A stretch of 64,000 bases of DNA from JAMDEO01 sp963775295 (lineage in GTDB: Bacteria > Actinomycetota > Thermoleophilia > RBG-16-64-13). The stretch spans positions 1,922,001-1,986,000 of the forward strand of contig CAVZIK010000006.1 of assembly GCA_963775295.1 (NCBI GenBank), given 5' to 3'. Every line of letters starts with the position of its first letter. The first letter of the stretch is position 1. The notes beneath the pieces were generated by a model. It was not told where the DNA came from, made no database searches, and saw only the letters and a list, made by a program, of their open reading frames with translations. Of the stretch, positions 8,399 through 16,633 are shown piece by piece. The translations under genes and the position numbers were made by a program.

Positions 8399-8743
8399 GT
8401 GTTTCTGATGCTCCTTCCCGAGCAATGCGGCGGACGTGCGCTTCTGTGGATGAATTCTTGCACGATTTCCGTATTCCTGGTACCCGCGGGCGTCGACCCG
8501 CAGTTCCCTCGATCTCGAACAGTCTATGTTTACCCCCTCCAGACGTCTGGGTAACAGGGGGCAGAACGCCGCGTCTGGGGCCGTCGCGTTCTGGTCATCA
8601 GAGCTTTGCGTGAGCGATGATCCCGGTGACGGTTATCAAACCAAAGCCGGGTAGGACTCGCAAATCGGGAGGGGCCATCAAAGGTCGCCACTCCCGAACG
8701 TGTCGGGGTGTGCTTGGTCGCCAATGGGACAAGGGGTGGTCGC
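8399..8743. other. 345-base intergenic region upstream of NYN and cbb3 genes
   Basis: This divergent gap should hold promoters for the NYN gene (minus) and the cbb3 operon (plus). A perfect 12-bp palindrome CCAGACGTCTGG lies at 8539-8550, flanked by runs of C and G that could extend a hairpin. GC-rich segments around 8560-8700 can form several short stems, but nothing matches a riboswitch class I can name. No convincing coding frame or -35/-10 pair was found. Confidence 0.4.
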
Positions 8744-10306
8744 ATGGCTCAGTCTGAGAAAGACCCGACCGCTGGTGGTGTCCTCCAGGACGAACGCGGT
8801 CGACGGGGGTTCCTTCAGCGGCATTTCGGATCTGAGTATGAGCGGGTAACCGGCTTCGGGGAGATCGTGTACGAGCACGATGACCGTGCTGCCAGAGTCT
8901 GGCTGGCGAGTAGCGTCTTTTGGTTCGTTGTGGTCACCACTTTCGGCATCATCATCGCAATGGAGCTCGCCTTTCCTGAGACGTTCGCCGGGGTCTCCTG
9001 GTTGGTATTCAGCCGCGCCCGTCCAGTCCACGTAGAAGGCGTGGTGTACGCCTGGCTCACCATGATGTATTGGGGAGCTATCACGTACTTCACCCCACGG
9101 CTCTTGGGCACGCGCAGTCTCTGGAGCGAGAAGCTCGGCGTCTATCTGGCGTACCTGTATAATGTCGTCATCGCCGCCGGTTTCTTCGGGATTCTCACCG
9201 GAGCCTCGCAGGGCCGCGAGTGGGCTGAATTTCCATGGCCTGTCGACGTCGCCATCATCTGTATCTTTATCGCCCTCACTTTCAACACCCTCATGACGGT
9301 AAGCATCCGCCGAGTGAGGCCGCTTTATGTGAGTATGTGGTGGGCGATAGCCGCCCCTATCTGGGTCACCGCTTCAATATTCATTGAGAATGTCGTGTGG
9401 CGCCCGGGCGCAATTTGGAGCAACCCCTCGGGCGCCCTTGAGAATGGAATCCACGACGCAATGATCAACTGGTGGGGCAACCACAACCTGTTCGGATTGT
9501 GGCTCACGCCTGTGCTGGTAGCGGTTGTCTATTACTTCATTCCTCGGATCACAAACACGCCCCTGTACAGCCATACACTGTCCTTGGTTTCGTTCTGGGG
9601 GCTGATCTTCGTCTACGCCGCGGTAGGTGACCACCATATATTGCAGAGCCCCACGCCGGGGTGGTTGAAGACCATTTCTTCGGTCAACAGTGTGGCGATC
9701 CTCATCCCAGTGTTCGCCTTCTTCACCAACGTCTTTCTCACCATGCGAGGGCAGTGGAACCGCTTCTTTACGAACTTACCCCTGAGATTCGTGTTGACCG
9801 GCTTCATCTTCTACATCTTGGTCAACCTACAGGGGTCTTTGCAGGCCGTGCAACCCTTCAACATCTACATACACTTCACGTATTTCATCATCGGACACTC
9901 CCATCTGGCTCTGCTTGGAGGGTTCACGATCCTGGGGATGGGGGTCCTCTACTACGTCATCCCACATATATTCAACAAGCCTGTCTATTCCACGGCGCTT
10001 GCGGAGTGGCAGTTCTGGCTGGTGACGTTCGGTTTTCTGCTCTTCTTCGCAGCCGTCACCATCGCCGGTTTCATTCAGGGACAGAGTTGGTTGGCGGGCG
10101 AGCCCGAGGTCAACGTGCTGCCGGCCTTGAGGTTGTGGAACATCGTCCGGGCCCTCGCCGGAGGGATGATCTACCTCTCAGCTTGGGTTCAGATCTACAA
10201 CCTTGTCCGAACCTACGCGAGCGATACCAGCGCCAAGCGCCGCCGTCACGCCGTCGAGGACAACGAGTCCTCTCTGCTGGACACCCAACCCGACATCGTC
10301 GCCTGA
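8744..10306 (+). CDS. ccoN: cbb3-type cytochrome c oxidase subunit I (CcoN)
   Basis: A 520-aa heme-copper oxidase catalytic subunit that reduces oxygen to water in the membrane, typically with high oxygen affinity. About twelve hydrophobic segments are visible. Likely heme and copper ligands are the His in ARPVHVEGVVYAWL, the GNHNLFGLW and GDHHILQSPTPGW helices (CuB histidines), and FIIGHSHLALLGG near the C-terminal part (heme ligands). The pattern PHIFNKPVYSTALAEWQFW is CcoN-like. AAGGGG precedes the ATG by seven bases. It starts the cbb3 operon; the cytochrome c subunit follows after 15 bases. Confidence 0.93.
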   Translation: MAQSEKDPTAGGVLQDERGRRGFLQRHFGSEYERVTGFGEIVYEHDDRAARVWLASSVFWFVVVTTFGIIIAMELAFPETFAGVSWLVFSRARPVHVEGVVYAWLTMMYWGAITYFTPRLLGTRSLWSEKLGVYLAYLYNVVIAAGFFGILTGASQGREWAEFPWPVDVAIICIFIALTFNTLMTVSIRRVRPLYVSMWWAIAAPIWVTASIFIENVVWRPGAIWSNPSGALENGIHDAMINWWGNHNLFGLWLTPVLVAVVYYFIPRITNTPLYSHTLSLVSFWGLIFVYAAVGDHHILQSPTPGWLKTISSVNSVAILIPVFAFFTNVFLTMRGQWNRFFTNLPLRFVLTGFIFYILVNLQGSLQAVQPFNIYIHFTYFIIGHSHLALLGGFTILGMGVLYYVIPHIFNKPVYSTALAEWQFWLVTFGFLLFFAAVTIAGFIQGQSWLAGEPEVNVLPALRLWNIVRALAGGMIYLSAWVQIYNLVRTYASDTSAKRRRHAVEDNESSLLDTQPDIVA

Positions 10307-10321
10307 AGGAGGGAGTGAGAC

Positions 10322-11770
10322 ATGGCCGACATGGGCAAGTGGCTGCCGACCTATCAGAGCTTCCCACAGGGTTGGGCTCCCCATCCGCGGAAGCGAATGC
10401 TGATGACACCACTCCTGGTCTTCCTGGGAGGCATCTTCGCTTTCGCGATACCCACACTGGTCGCGGCATTTTTTCAGCTGATGTTCTTCAACGCGCCGGT
10501 ATCCAACAACTGGTCTCCGCTTACGGCCTCGGCGATCGAGGGCAGGAAGGTGTTTGTCGCCAACGGTTGCATCTATTGTCACAGCGGGTACACGAGGCCG
10601 CAGGACGTCCGCACCGGCCTCATGTACCTTTACCCACGCATCTCGCTGCCCGGCGACTTCGTCAGTAGCGACTCCAGCCCAAATGTGTTCGGTTCTGCGC
10701 GCATCGGCCCGGACCTGAGCCAAGAAAGCGGGTTCCATCCTGACGACTGGGAGAGAGCACACTTCAGCGATCCACGGTACGTCGAACCCCTATCGATCAT
10801 GCCCCGTTTCATCTTCCTCAGTGACAAGCAGGTGGACGATCTCTCCACCTATCTTCAGCTACGGGCCGGCAAGGACGGACTGGTGCGGTATGCGGGACAA
10901 CTCTATGCCAAGCAGATGCAGAAGGTGGCATTGGGCATCGAGGATCCGCCCACAGGGTTCCAAGGCGCGAAGCTGACGCTCACCGACGTGATGAACTTGG
11001 CCGCGAATGGTTCGAACCCACCGCAGGGGACGGTGGATGGCCTGGATTGGCCCGACCCCATCAACCTCAATATCGTGGACCGGTCGTACTGGCTGGCCGA
11101 CAACCCGCTTCCTGTGACCAAAGACAACCTGCTTCGGGGTCGTCTCATCTTTAGGGAACGTTGCATAGGGTGCCATGGGGACAAAGGTGACGCCGTCAGC
11201 GAGGCGGCCAAGTATCTTCGACCGATGCCCATCGACTTCACCGGACCCGATGACGCGTCGGGAGGCAACGATACGGCGCCGGGAGTCCTGTACTACCGCG
11301 TGCTTCGCGGTATAGAGGGGACCGCCATGGAGAACTTCGGATCTCGGTTGCGGGTCGATGACATATGGCGGGTGGTCCTGTTCCTCAAGACGATACCCAG
11401 CGGCGGCCTCGACCCCTCCAAGGTGCCGACGACAGACATGTATATCCAGTGGAAACCGCCGGATGCCCTTTTGCAGTACGTAGCGGCGCATCCGATAGAT
11501 CAGAATAAGAGGTATGTCGAAACGGCCTCGACCACCGATCCATGGATGCTGGAAGCCCAGAGGTTCTTGGCCGGTCTCAATGATTCCGACACCATGGACC
11601 TCCCGGGGTTCGGTACCGTGTCACTCGCCACAGCTCGAGACGGAATCAAGTCCATCTACGACCAGTTACTCGATCAGGGTTGGAACGACTACTTCGCTCG
11701 CGGCGGATCGCCCAGCGTTCCCGCGACTCAGAAGGACATCGCGCCCACTCTGGATGCCGAGCTACGCTAG
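10322..11770 (+). CDS. fused CcoO and cytochrome c (CcoP-like) subunit
   Basis: A 482-aa membrane-anchored cytochrome c feeding electrons to CcoN. The N-terminal part has one membrane helix (about residues 28-55) and a CcoO domain with heme site CIYCH (Cys83-His87) followed by YTRPQDVRTGLMYLYPRISLPGDF. A second class-I cytochrome c domain starts near residue 265 with CIGCH (Cys281-His285), and conserved Met ligand candidates follow. Canonical enzymes have separate CcoO (one heme) and CcoP (two hemes); here one chain carries two c-type hemes. The C-terminal ~100 residues match no domain I recognise. An AAGGAGGGAGTGAGAC-type site precedes the ATG. Confidence 0.88.
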   Translation: MADMGKWLPTYQSFPQGWAPHPRKRMLMTPLLVFLGGIFAFAIPTLVAAFFQLMFFNAPVSNNWSPLTASAIEGRKVFVANGCIYCHSGYTRPQDVRTGLMYLYPRISLPGDFVSSDSSPNVFGSARIGPDLSQESGFHPDDWERAHFSDPRYVEPLSIMPRFIFLSDKQVDDLSTYLQLRAGKDGLVRYAGQLYAKQMQKVALGIEDPPTGFQGAKLTLTDVMNLAANGSNPPQGTVDGLDWPDPINLNIVDRSYWLADNPLPVTKDNLLRGRLIFRERCIGCHGDKGDAVSEAAKYLRPMPIDFTGPDDASGGNDTAPGVLYYRVLRGIEGTAMENFGSRLRVDDIWRVVLFLKTIPSGGLDPSKVPTTDMYIQWKPPDALLQYVAAHPIDQNKRYVETASTTDPWMLEAQRFLAGLNDSDTMDLPGFGTVSLATARDGIKSIYDQLLDQGWNDYFARGGSPSVPATQKDIAPTLDAELR

Positions 11771-11786
11771 AAAGGAGATAGGGGAC

Positions 11787-12029
11787 ATGACCATCGGTCC
11801 ACTTGAAGCGCAACTCCTAGCGTCGTCGGTTCTCGCCGTTCCGGCCATAGCAATACTGCTTTTCGCGGTACTTCGCGGTCACCTCCGGCATCAGGAGGCG
11901 GCTAAATACGCGGTCTTCACCGCGAGGGACGAGCAGGAGGATTTCTGGGACGACGACTGGGATCAGCGCCACGGGCGCGAACTCGCTCCCCCCAAAGGCC
12001 GGCCCAAGCCAATGAAAGGGGGCGATTGA
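11787..12029 (+). CDS. small membrane protein, possibly CcoS-like
   Basis: An 80-aa protein with one N-terminal membrane helix (about residues 8-29) and a very acidic cytoplasmic tail (DEQEDFWDDDWDQRHG), then a basic proline-rich end. Its place straight after the cytochrome subunit and the helix-plus-acidic-segment layout recall CcoS/CcoQ-type assembly or accessory subunits of cbb3 oxidases, but no diagnostic motif confirms this. An AAAGGAGATAGG site precedes the ATG. The next gene begins two bases after its stop, so they are probably coupled. Confidence 0.75.
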   Translation: MTIGPLEAQLLASSVLAVPAIAILLFAVLRGHLRHQEAAKYAVFTARDEQEDFWDDDWDQRHGRELAPPKGRPKPMKGGD

Positions 12030-12030
12030 C

Positions 12031-12522
12031 ATGAAGAGGATGCGCGGCAAACATGGTGCGTACCGCATCTACATTGGCGGCGTTCTGCTGTACCTGATTT
12101 TGGGAGCCATACTGGCCGTCCCGGCACAGGCAACGGAGAACACCCTGAACCCCTTCGTGCCGGGGCCCTCCTCCTCTTTGAGCGTCCCGTCTGGTTCAGA
12201 TGACGCGTCGGTGCTTGCCTACTACGACTATCTCAGCCTTCAACACTCCAATTCGCTGAAGGAAACCTACAATTACAACTGGCAGAACTTCCTTATGACC
12301 TACGCTGTTATCGCGGCGGCCCTCATCTCCCTCTACTTTTTCGCCTTCGCTTGGTATGCGCGCAGACGTGTCGCTGACCTGTATCCGGTGGAAGTTTTCA
12401 ACGGAATCATCACCGAGCGGGGCGGCCCCATCGATGCGTTCAATTATGCCGTTTGGACAATCCTCGGCATCTACATGGTCTATTACACCGTGATCCAGAT
12501 CATCTACGGACAGATCTACTAA
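12031..12522 (+). CDS. unrecognised three-helix membrane protein of the cbb3 operon
   Basis: A 163-aa protein I do not recognise. It begins with a basic stretch and a hydrophobic helix ending in VPAQATEN, which could be a cleaved signal peptide. A Ser/Pro-rich and aromatic extracytoplasmic segment follows (SLQHSNSLKETYNYNWQNF), then two membrane helices at about residues 88-108 and 140-160 (YAVWTILGIYMVYYTVIQII). The aromatic-rich helices and location inside the oxidase operon suggest an accessory subunit or electron-entry partner. That role is inferred from context only; no heme or metal motif is present. Confidence 0.75.
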   Translation: MKRMRGKHGAYRIYIGGVLLYLILGAILAVPAQATENTLNPFVPGPSSSLSVPSGSDDASVLAYYDYLSLQHSNSLKETYNYNWQNFLMTYAVIAAALISLYFFAFAWYARRRVADLYPVEVFNGIITERGGPIDAFNYAVWTILGIYMVYYTVIQIIYGQIY

Positions 12523-12561
12523 CTGCCACTGCCGAATCGAAGGACAAAGGAAGAGCGGGAG

Positions 12562-12948
12562 ATGGAAGAAGTCCGAGATCACCGTATGAAAGAGCACCTG
12601 CAAAGGCTTATAGAGGAGGGCTTGGGCGGGACACGGTACAAGGAGCACGAGATCGCTCCCTACGCTCTGATCGTCCGTGCCCGGATGCCAGCCGAGGTGT
12701 GGAGCGGGGTGTTTTATTCCTGGCTTTCGATGAAGGGGCACCTTCAGGGAATGCACGGCTTCGACCGGACGCAAATGTTCGCGGCCCGAGAGGACGATAC
12801 CGTCACCGCCACGTTTGTCACGGTTTGGGATAGGGCCGAGACGATGTATCAATGGTTGCAGGGGGGCTATCCAGTCCCGGACATGTTGGAGGCGATGGGA
12901 GTCCCAGAAGATGTGATCGAGTCGGAACTGGTAAGGGACTACTCCTAA
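12562..12948 (+). CDS. small soluble protein with possible ABM-like fold
   Basis: A 128-aa cytoplasmic protein with no membrane segment. The central and C-terminal part (YALIVRARMPAEVW, TVTATFVTVWDRAETMYQWLQGGYPVPDMLEAMGV) has the strand-helix alternation and aromatic spacing of dimeric alpha-beta barrel (antibiotic-biosynthesis-monooxygenase type) proteins, some of which act on heme. This similarity is weak. It sits in the cbb3 operon between two membrane proteins, 39 bases after the previous stop, with AAGAGCGGGAG upstream. A link to heme or quinone handling is possible but unproven. Confidence 0.7.
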   Translation: MEEVRDHRMKEHLQRLIEEGLGGTRYKEHEIAPYALIVRARMPAEVWSGVFYSWLSMKGHLQGMHGFDRTQMFAAREDDTVTATFVTVWDRAETMYQWLQGGYPVPDMLEAMGVPEDVIESELVRDYS

Positions 12949-12988
12949 GTATCCGCCGTCGTGCGGTGGGTTGAGAGGAGCTACTGAG

Positions 12989-13192
12989 ATGACGGAGTAT
13001 GAAGAACTGCGAGCGCGCAACCGTATGGACGAGATCGCGTTCGACGCGACTCTGAGACAGAGCTACGAGCGAGAGGACGAGCGGTATAGTGCCGCTAGCC
13101 AGGCCCGGGACTGGCTAATCCTCGTGGCTATCGGGGCCTTCCACTTTGCCTGGATGCTAGTGGTGTTCCTTCTGGAGCCGGGAATCCGTTGA
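12989..13192 (+). CDS. 67-aa single-helix membrane protein of the cbb3 operon
   Basis: A small protein with a charged, Arg/Glu-rich N-terminal helix (about residues 5-38) and one C-terminal membrane helix (WLILVAIGAFHFAWMLVVFLL). AGGAG stands eight bases before the ATG at 12989; an upstream in-frame ATG at 12971 lacks such a site. Only ten bases separate it from the next gene. The family is not recognised. Size and topology would suit a small accessory subunit of the oxidase. Confidence 0.72.
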   Translation: MTEYEELRARNRMDEIAFDATLRQSYEREDERYSAASQARDWLILVAIGAFHFAWMLVVFLLEPGIR

Positions 13193-13202
13193 GGGGTCGC
13201 AG

Positions 13203-13694
13203 ATGAGCTTTGTCCTCGGAACACTCGCAGGTCTCGTGGTGGTCTTCGCGCTGGTGGGCTTGCTGGTCACGGTAAGTGCGCTCAGGTCCGCGAAGGCCGA
13301 GCGGCGAAGCCCGGATCCTAAGGATGACTACTCCCTTCGCGCGAAGATCGGGCGCTATGTAGGTCCGATCGATCCAAACTTGGCCTTGTTCAATCCTCCG
13401 GGACGAGTGGCGACCGAGTTTTTCACATCGCTTTGCGGCTTTCCCGGCATGGGGTGGCTGCTGTCCGGGAGCGTCTTCACCGGGATTGTGTTGCTCTGCT
13501 TGGGCCCGGCCTTCGTTTGGGGGATCTACCCGCTTCTTCTCCTGCTTTCCGGCAAGATGGCGAGCGGACCTTTCGTGGCCGTCCAGTACCTGCCCGGGCT
13601 CGCGATCGGCTCCTCATCGTTGCTCGCCTATAGGGAGATGCAGCTCCGTCGAAGAAGGAAGCGTGTGGCCCAGACTGCCTCCGGCGATGAGTGA
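13203..13694 (+). CDS. unrecognised membrane protein of the cbb3 operon
   Basis: A 163-aa protein with a strong N-terminal membrane helix (LAGLVVVFALVGLLVTVSAL), a cytoplasmic stretch rich in charged residues (RSAKAERRSPDPKDDYSLR), and two or three further hydrophobic segments between residues 80 and 145. It ends in a very basic tail (MQLRRRRKRVAQ). No conserved enzymatic motif is seen. It is packed between two other small genes in the same direction and probably belongs to the oxidase operon. Confidence 0.72.
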   Translation: MSFVLGTLAGLVVVFALVGLLVTVSALRSAKAERRSPDPKDDYSLRAKIGRYVGPIDPNLALFNPPGRVATEFFTSLCGFPGMGWLLSGSVFTGIVLLCLGPAFVWGIYPLLLLLSGKMASGPFVAVQYLPGLAIGSSSLLAYREMQLRRRRKRVAQTASGDE

Positions 13695-13700
13695 GTTTGG

Positions 13701-14219
13701 GTGCGTTCTGTGACGACCGGCGAGCAACTTCGCAATCCCAGGGAGACGGTTCGACTCACTCGCAGGGCGAAGATAGTTATCCTTGCGGCTCTGGTGCCGG
13801 TCGTGGTGGCCGTCGCCGTGTTGCCACTTATCCTCCTTGCGATTCCCGACCCGCACCCTGTGAAGGTGTCGGGCCTCGCCGGTGAGATCGCCGGAACGTA
13901 CATCAATCGGCAGGACGGTCTGTACAAGCTCTTCCCGTATACCGCTCCTCTCATGTCGTTTCCTTCCGATGCGCTGGTGGTGGACGGCGATGCGCCCCAG
14001 GTGATAGTCAAGTACCGGCAGCTCGACATCTTGGATGCCTACGGCATCATTGCCTACGGTGATTCACAGGAAGTTCCGGTACAGAAGCAAGTCGATCAGA
14101 CGGAGAAGGCACTCTATCTCAAGCCCACGACTGCACTCGCGACCGGGCAATACGTGGTCACGGCCTCCAGGGACGGGGCGGATGGAGGAACGGACTACTT
14201 CTACTTTCGAGTCCCCTAA
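13701..14219 (+). CDS. single-anchor extracytoplasmic protein, last gene of the cbb3 operon
   Basis: A 172-aa protein with a basic N-terminus, one membrane anchor (about residues 24-48) and a C-terminal domain of about 120 residues on the outer side. That domain is rich in beta strands (VVDGDAPQVIVKYRQLDI, GQYVVTASRDGADGGTDYFYFRV) and may be an Ig-like or copper-chaperone-like fold, but no Cys, Met-rich or His cluster marks a metal site. GTG start, seven bases after the preceding stop. Function unknown; the operon context suggests assembly or stabilisation of the oxidase. Confidence 0.7.
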   Translation: MRSVTTGEQLRNPRETVRLTRRAKIVILAALVPVVVAVAVLPLILLAIPDPHPVKVSGLAGEIAGTYINRQDGLYKLFPYTAPLMSFPSDALVVDGDAPQVIVKYRQLDILDAYGIIAYGDSQEVPVQKQVDQTEKALYLKPTTALATGQYVVTASRDGADGGTDYFYFRVP

Positions 14220-14262
14220 GCGTCTGCTTGCGGACTCGACGTCGAAGAGGTCTGTTCCCCTC

Positions 14263-15504
14263 CTAAAGCAATTCCAAGAAGCTCTCCATCGCCTGCACGG
14301 ATTTCTCCTGCTGAGGCCCGCCGCGTCCCAGCGCATCTCCGTCGATGGCTAGGAAGGGAATGCCGGCTTCCATGAACGCATTTCTAATGACGGGCACCGA
14401 GCCCAGGCCGTGGCGGCAACCCCAATGATTGAAGTGCACGGCCCCGTCGACTCCTAGTTGCTTGGCCAGCGCGACGTTGAGGCGCGCGCGGCGGGCAGAG
14501 CTGCCCCACAGGGCGTGGTCTGTGAGGCGCTTTGCCAGTCCAGGGAAGGGATCATCGGGATCGACCGTCTCCATGTGCATCTGACCCATCTCCTCGAAAA
14601 TGACCACCGCATCCTGTTTCTCCAGCATCGCGAAGAGTTCGGTGTCGTGATGGGGAACAGTGTGCAGCCAGAGCAGGCGTTTGAGCTTGCGGCCTTGATC
14701 GAGAACTGGGGCCATCAAGTCCTTGCGCCCCCGTTCGGTCAGAAGCCGCTCGAAGTCCTTCGCCCCGGCCTCCGTGCCCCACAGGAGTTGCCCCAGGAAC
14801 ACCGTCGCGAACGTGCGGCGCCCGTTCATTTCCAGACGGCAGTCCAGACGCTTGGTCATGATCTGTCCCCACGCGGCGGAAGCCCGGTTTGAGAGCTGCA
14901 CGGTCTTTTTGAGGTTTGGCCTGCGGCCGGTCCAGCGACCGATATCCTCGTGAAGCAGTTGTATCTGATCGGCCACATCCGCCACTACGTCCGGAGCGGC
15001 CTCGCCCTCGTCGGGAGGGAGGGGAACCCGAATCTCACGGAACGGCACCTCGTAGCGCACGGCGAGCATCTCAAGGAGACACTCTTTCCCCAAACAGAGG
15101 GGAGTCGTGCCCAGGCACATGGTCGGACGGGGCAGCATGTCGTTCTCGACCGCCGCCAGCGCGATGCGGTGGTAGCTGCAGACATCGCGGGCGAGTGGCA
15201 TCCGTGCGGCGGCCGACTCCACCGCCTCGCGCAGGTCACTTCCCGTCAGCGTGGCCGAGCCGATTTCCGGGATCATCGGAGTGATGCCGTACGAGGTCAG
15301 GATCTCGGTGGGGAAGAGGTACGACACCCACGGCACGATGGCCCCAGTCTTAAACAGCTCCAGCGACGCCCCCAGGGCATGCAGCTCGAGATAGCCTCGG
15401 GCGGAGCGGGACTGTATCGCCTTCCACCGGGTTTGGGCAAGAAACGCGGCGCGAATGAGCGAAGCACTGAACGAGTCACCGGTTACGTCCGCCATTCCGG
15501 GCAT
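14263..15504 (-). CDS. 2-hydroxyacyl-CoA dehydratase/benzoyl-CoA reductase-like subunit
   Basis: A 413-aa protein of the HgdB/FldB/BcrC family, whose members bind a [4Fe-4S] cluster and perform radical dehydration of 2-hydroxyacyl-CoA or ring reduction. Family features include Cys-containing stretches (DVCSYHRIAL, CLGTTPLCLGKEC), an AVVIFEEMGQMHM central motif, and a C-terminal FNHWGCRHGLGSVPVIRNAFMEAGIPFLAIDGDALGRGG block, the classic Cys and dinucleotide-like end of these subunits. Five bases separate it from its partner subunit, which lies upstream in the same operon. Its substrate is uncertain. The activating ATPase required by the family is not found nearby. Confidence 0.88.
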   Translation of the reverse strand: MPGMADVTGDSFSASLIRAAFLAQTRWKAIQSRSARGYLELHALGASLELFKTGAIVPWVSYLFPTEILTSYGITPMIPEIGSATLTGSDLREAVESAAARMPLARDVCSYHRIALAAVENDMLPRPTMCLGTTPLCLGKECLLEMLAVRYEVPFREIRVPLPPDEGEAAPDVVADVADQIQLLHEDIGRWTGRRPNLKKTVQLSNRASAAWGQIMTKRLDCRLEMNGRRTFATVFLGQLLWGTEAGAKDFERLLTERGRKDLMAPVLDQGRKLKRLLWLHTVPHHDTELFAMLEKQDAVVIFEEMGQMHMETVDPDDPFPGLAKRLTDHALWGSSARRARLNVALAKQLGVDGAVHFNHWGCRHGLGSVPVIRNAFMEAGIPFLAIDGDALGRGGPQQEKSVQAMESFLELL

Positions 15505-15509
15505 GTGGG

Positions 15510-16493
15510 CTAGTCCTCCTCGAAAAGCAGGTCGTCGACGTTGGGATCGTCGAGATCGTTGCCAAGCAAGTCGTCATCGAGCAGTTGGGCCTCGAGGAAC
15601 GCTTCCACCCTGGTACGGAGCGGCCCACCGACTTCAAACGGGAAGCCGACCTCGATTTCCAAAAATGGAAGCCCACGCTCCTCGGCCAACTGGGCGACCA
15701 GAAGGGCGTCGTATGCTCCCGGGTCGCAGAAGCTCTGCCTGGCGTAGATAACCGACGTCGGGTGGGCTTCGTCCAGGCGGCCGGCGAGATACTCTCGCCG
15801 TTCACTCGTGGATCGGCGCGGGCACATCCCGATGTCGAGCAGTCGAACGGCAAGCGTTTCAAATGTAGTGGGGTCTTGGTCGCTCAGGGCAAGCTGAATC
15901 GCGGTCTCGTCGGCCAAACGTTTCCAGCGGTCCGGTGAGGTGCAGGATTCCAATGCGGCGATGTGCACGCCGAGGTCCTTGACCATGCGTAGAAGTGAGG
16001 CGTCACTGAGGGGACCGGCCACAATGAAGGTGCCATCCGGTCGAGGGGAAGAAGGGTAATCCACCGTGGGAGGCTCTCCGGCTGCGCAAAGGTCCTCCGC
16101 GCCGTCCGGCAGGCGGCCCTTCAGCCAGGTGGCCAAAGAGCGAAGATCAGCGGCAAGCGTGCTGACTGCCCCCGGCACCGAAGATCGGGGCATGGCCAGC
16201 ACGAATACCTTTCCCGGATAGGTGGCAGCCATGAGGTCGCCCATTCGGCGCATGGCATCGCAGCCCCCGGGAACTATCAGGCAGTCCTCCTCCGCAGCAT
16301 CCGAGAGCAGGACGTCCGCGGCCAAAACCAGTTGGGTCACGTAGGGGCAGGTCATGGGGTGGATGCTGAGAGCCTCACGTCGGGCGGGTGCGGCGACGTC
16401 CTCGAGATGGTTACCCAGCCATCGTGGGGAGTAGCCGGACTCGACTGCGAGCCCGACGGGGAAGAGATTGCAGGTGTAATAAACGCTCGGCAT
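15510..16493 (-). CDS. 2-hydroxyacyl-CoA dehydratase-like second subunit
   Basis: A 327-aa protein of the same HgdB-like family as its downstream neighbour, forming the likely heterodimer partner. Visible family features are YYTCNLFPVGLAVESGYSP at the start, HPMTCPYVTQLV and CLIVPGGCDAMRRMGDLM (cluster ligands), and a late YARQSFCDPGAYDALLVAQLAEERGLPFLEIEVGFPFEVGG block. The C-terminus is strongly acidic (DDDLLGNDLDDPNVDDLLFEED), which is unusual. It is divergent from the CoA-transferase genes, with about 140 bases between, suggesting joint use in fermentation of a 2-hydroxy acid. Confidence 0.85.
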   Translation of the reverse strand: MPSVYYTCNLFPVGLAVESGYSPRWLGNHLEDVAAPARREALSIHPMTCPYVTQLVLAADVLLSDAAEEDCLIVPGGCDAMRRMGDLMAATYPGKVFVLAMPRSSVPGAVSTLAADLRSLATWLKGRLPDGAEDLCAAGEPPTVDYPSSPRPDGTFIVAGPLSDASLLRMVKDLGVHIAALESCTSPDRWKRLADETAIQLALSDQDPTTFETLAVRLLDIGMCPRRSTSERREYLAGRLDEAHPTSVIYARQSFCDPGAYDALLVAQLAEERGLPFLEIEVGFPFEVGGPLRTRVEAFLEAQLLDDDLLGNDLDDPNVDDLLFEED

Positions 16494-16633
16494 CGAAAGG
16501 GAGATTAGGGCCCTTGGAGCGAGAAGGCAAGGGCCGCTGGGGTTGTGGCAGCGTTCGCTTGGCGTTTGCAGTCATGCTATAAAGGGGCAGAATTGTCGAC
16601 GGAGATGCCAACGTTCTCTGAAGGCGGGGGGAT

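Noticed and set aside
8426..8743. Possible riboswitch in the gap before ccoN
   Set aside because: Several short stems can be drawn, but no known aptamer core could be matched, so nothing specific is claimed.
11008..11020. GGTTCGAACCC-like string suggesting a tRNA T-arm
   Set aside because: It lies inside the cytochrome subunit coding frame, and no acceptor, D or anticodon arms surround it.
16578..16583. TATAAA as a -10 box for the first CoA-transferase pair
   Set aside because: No -35 element at 16-18 bases upstream is convincing; mentioned only as a possible element.
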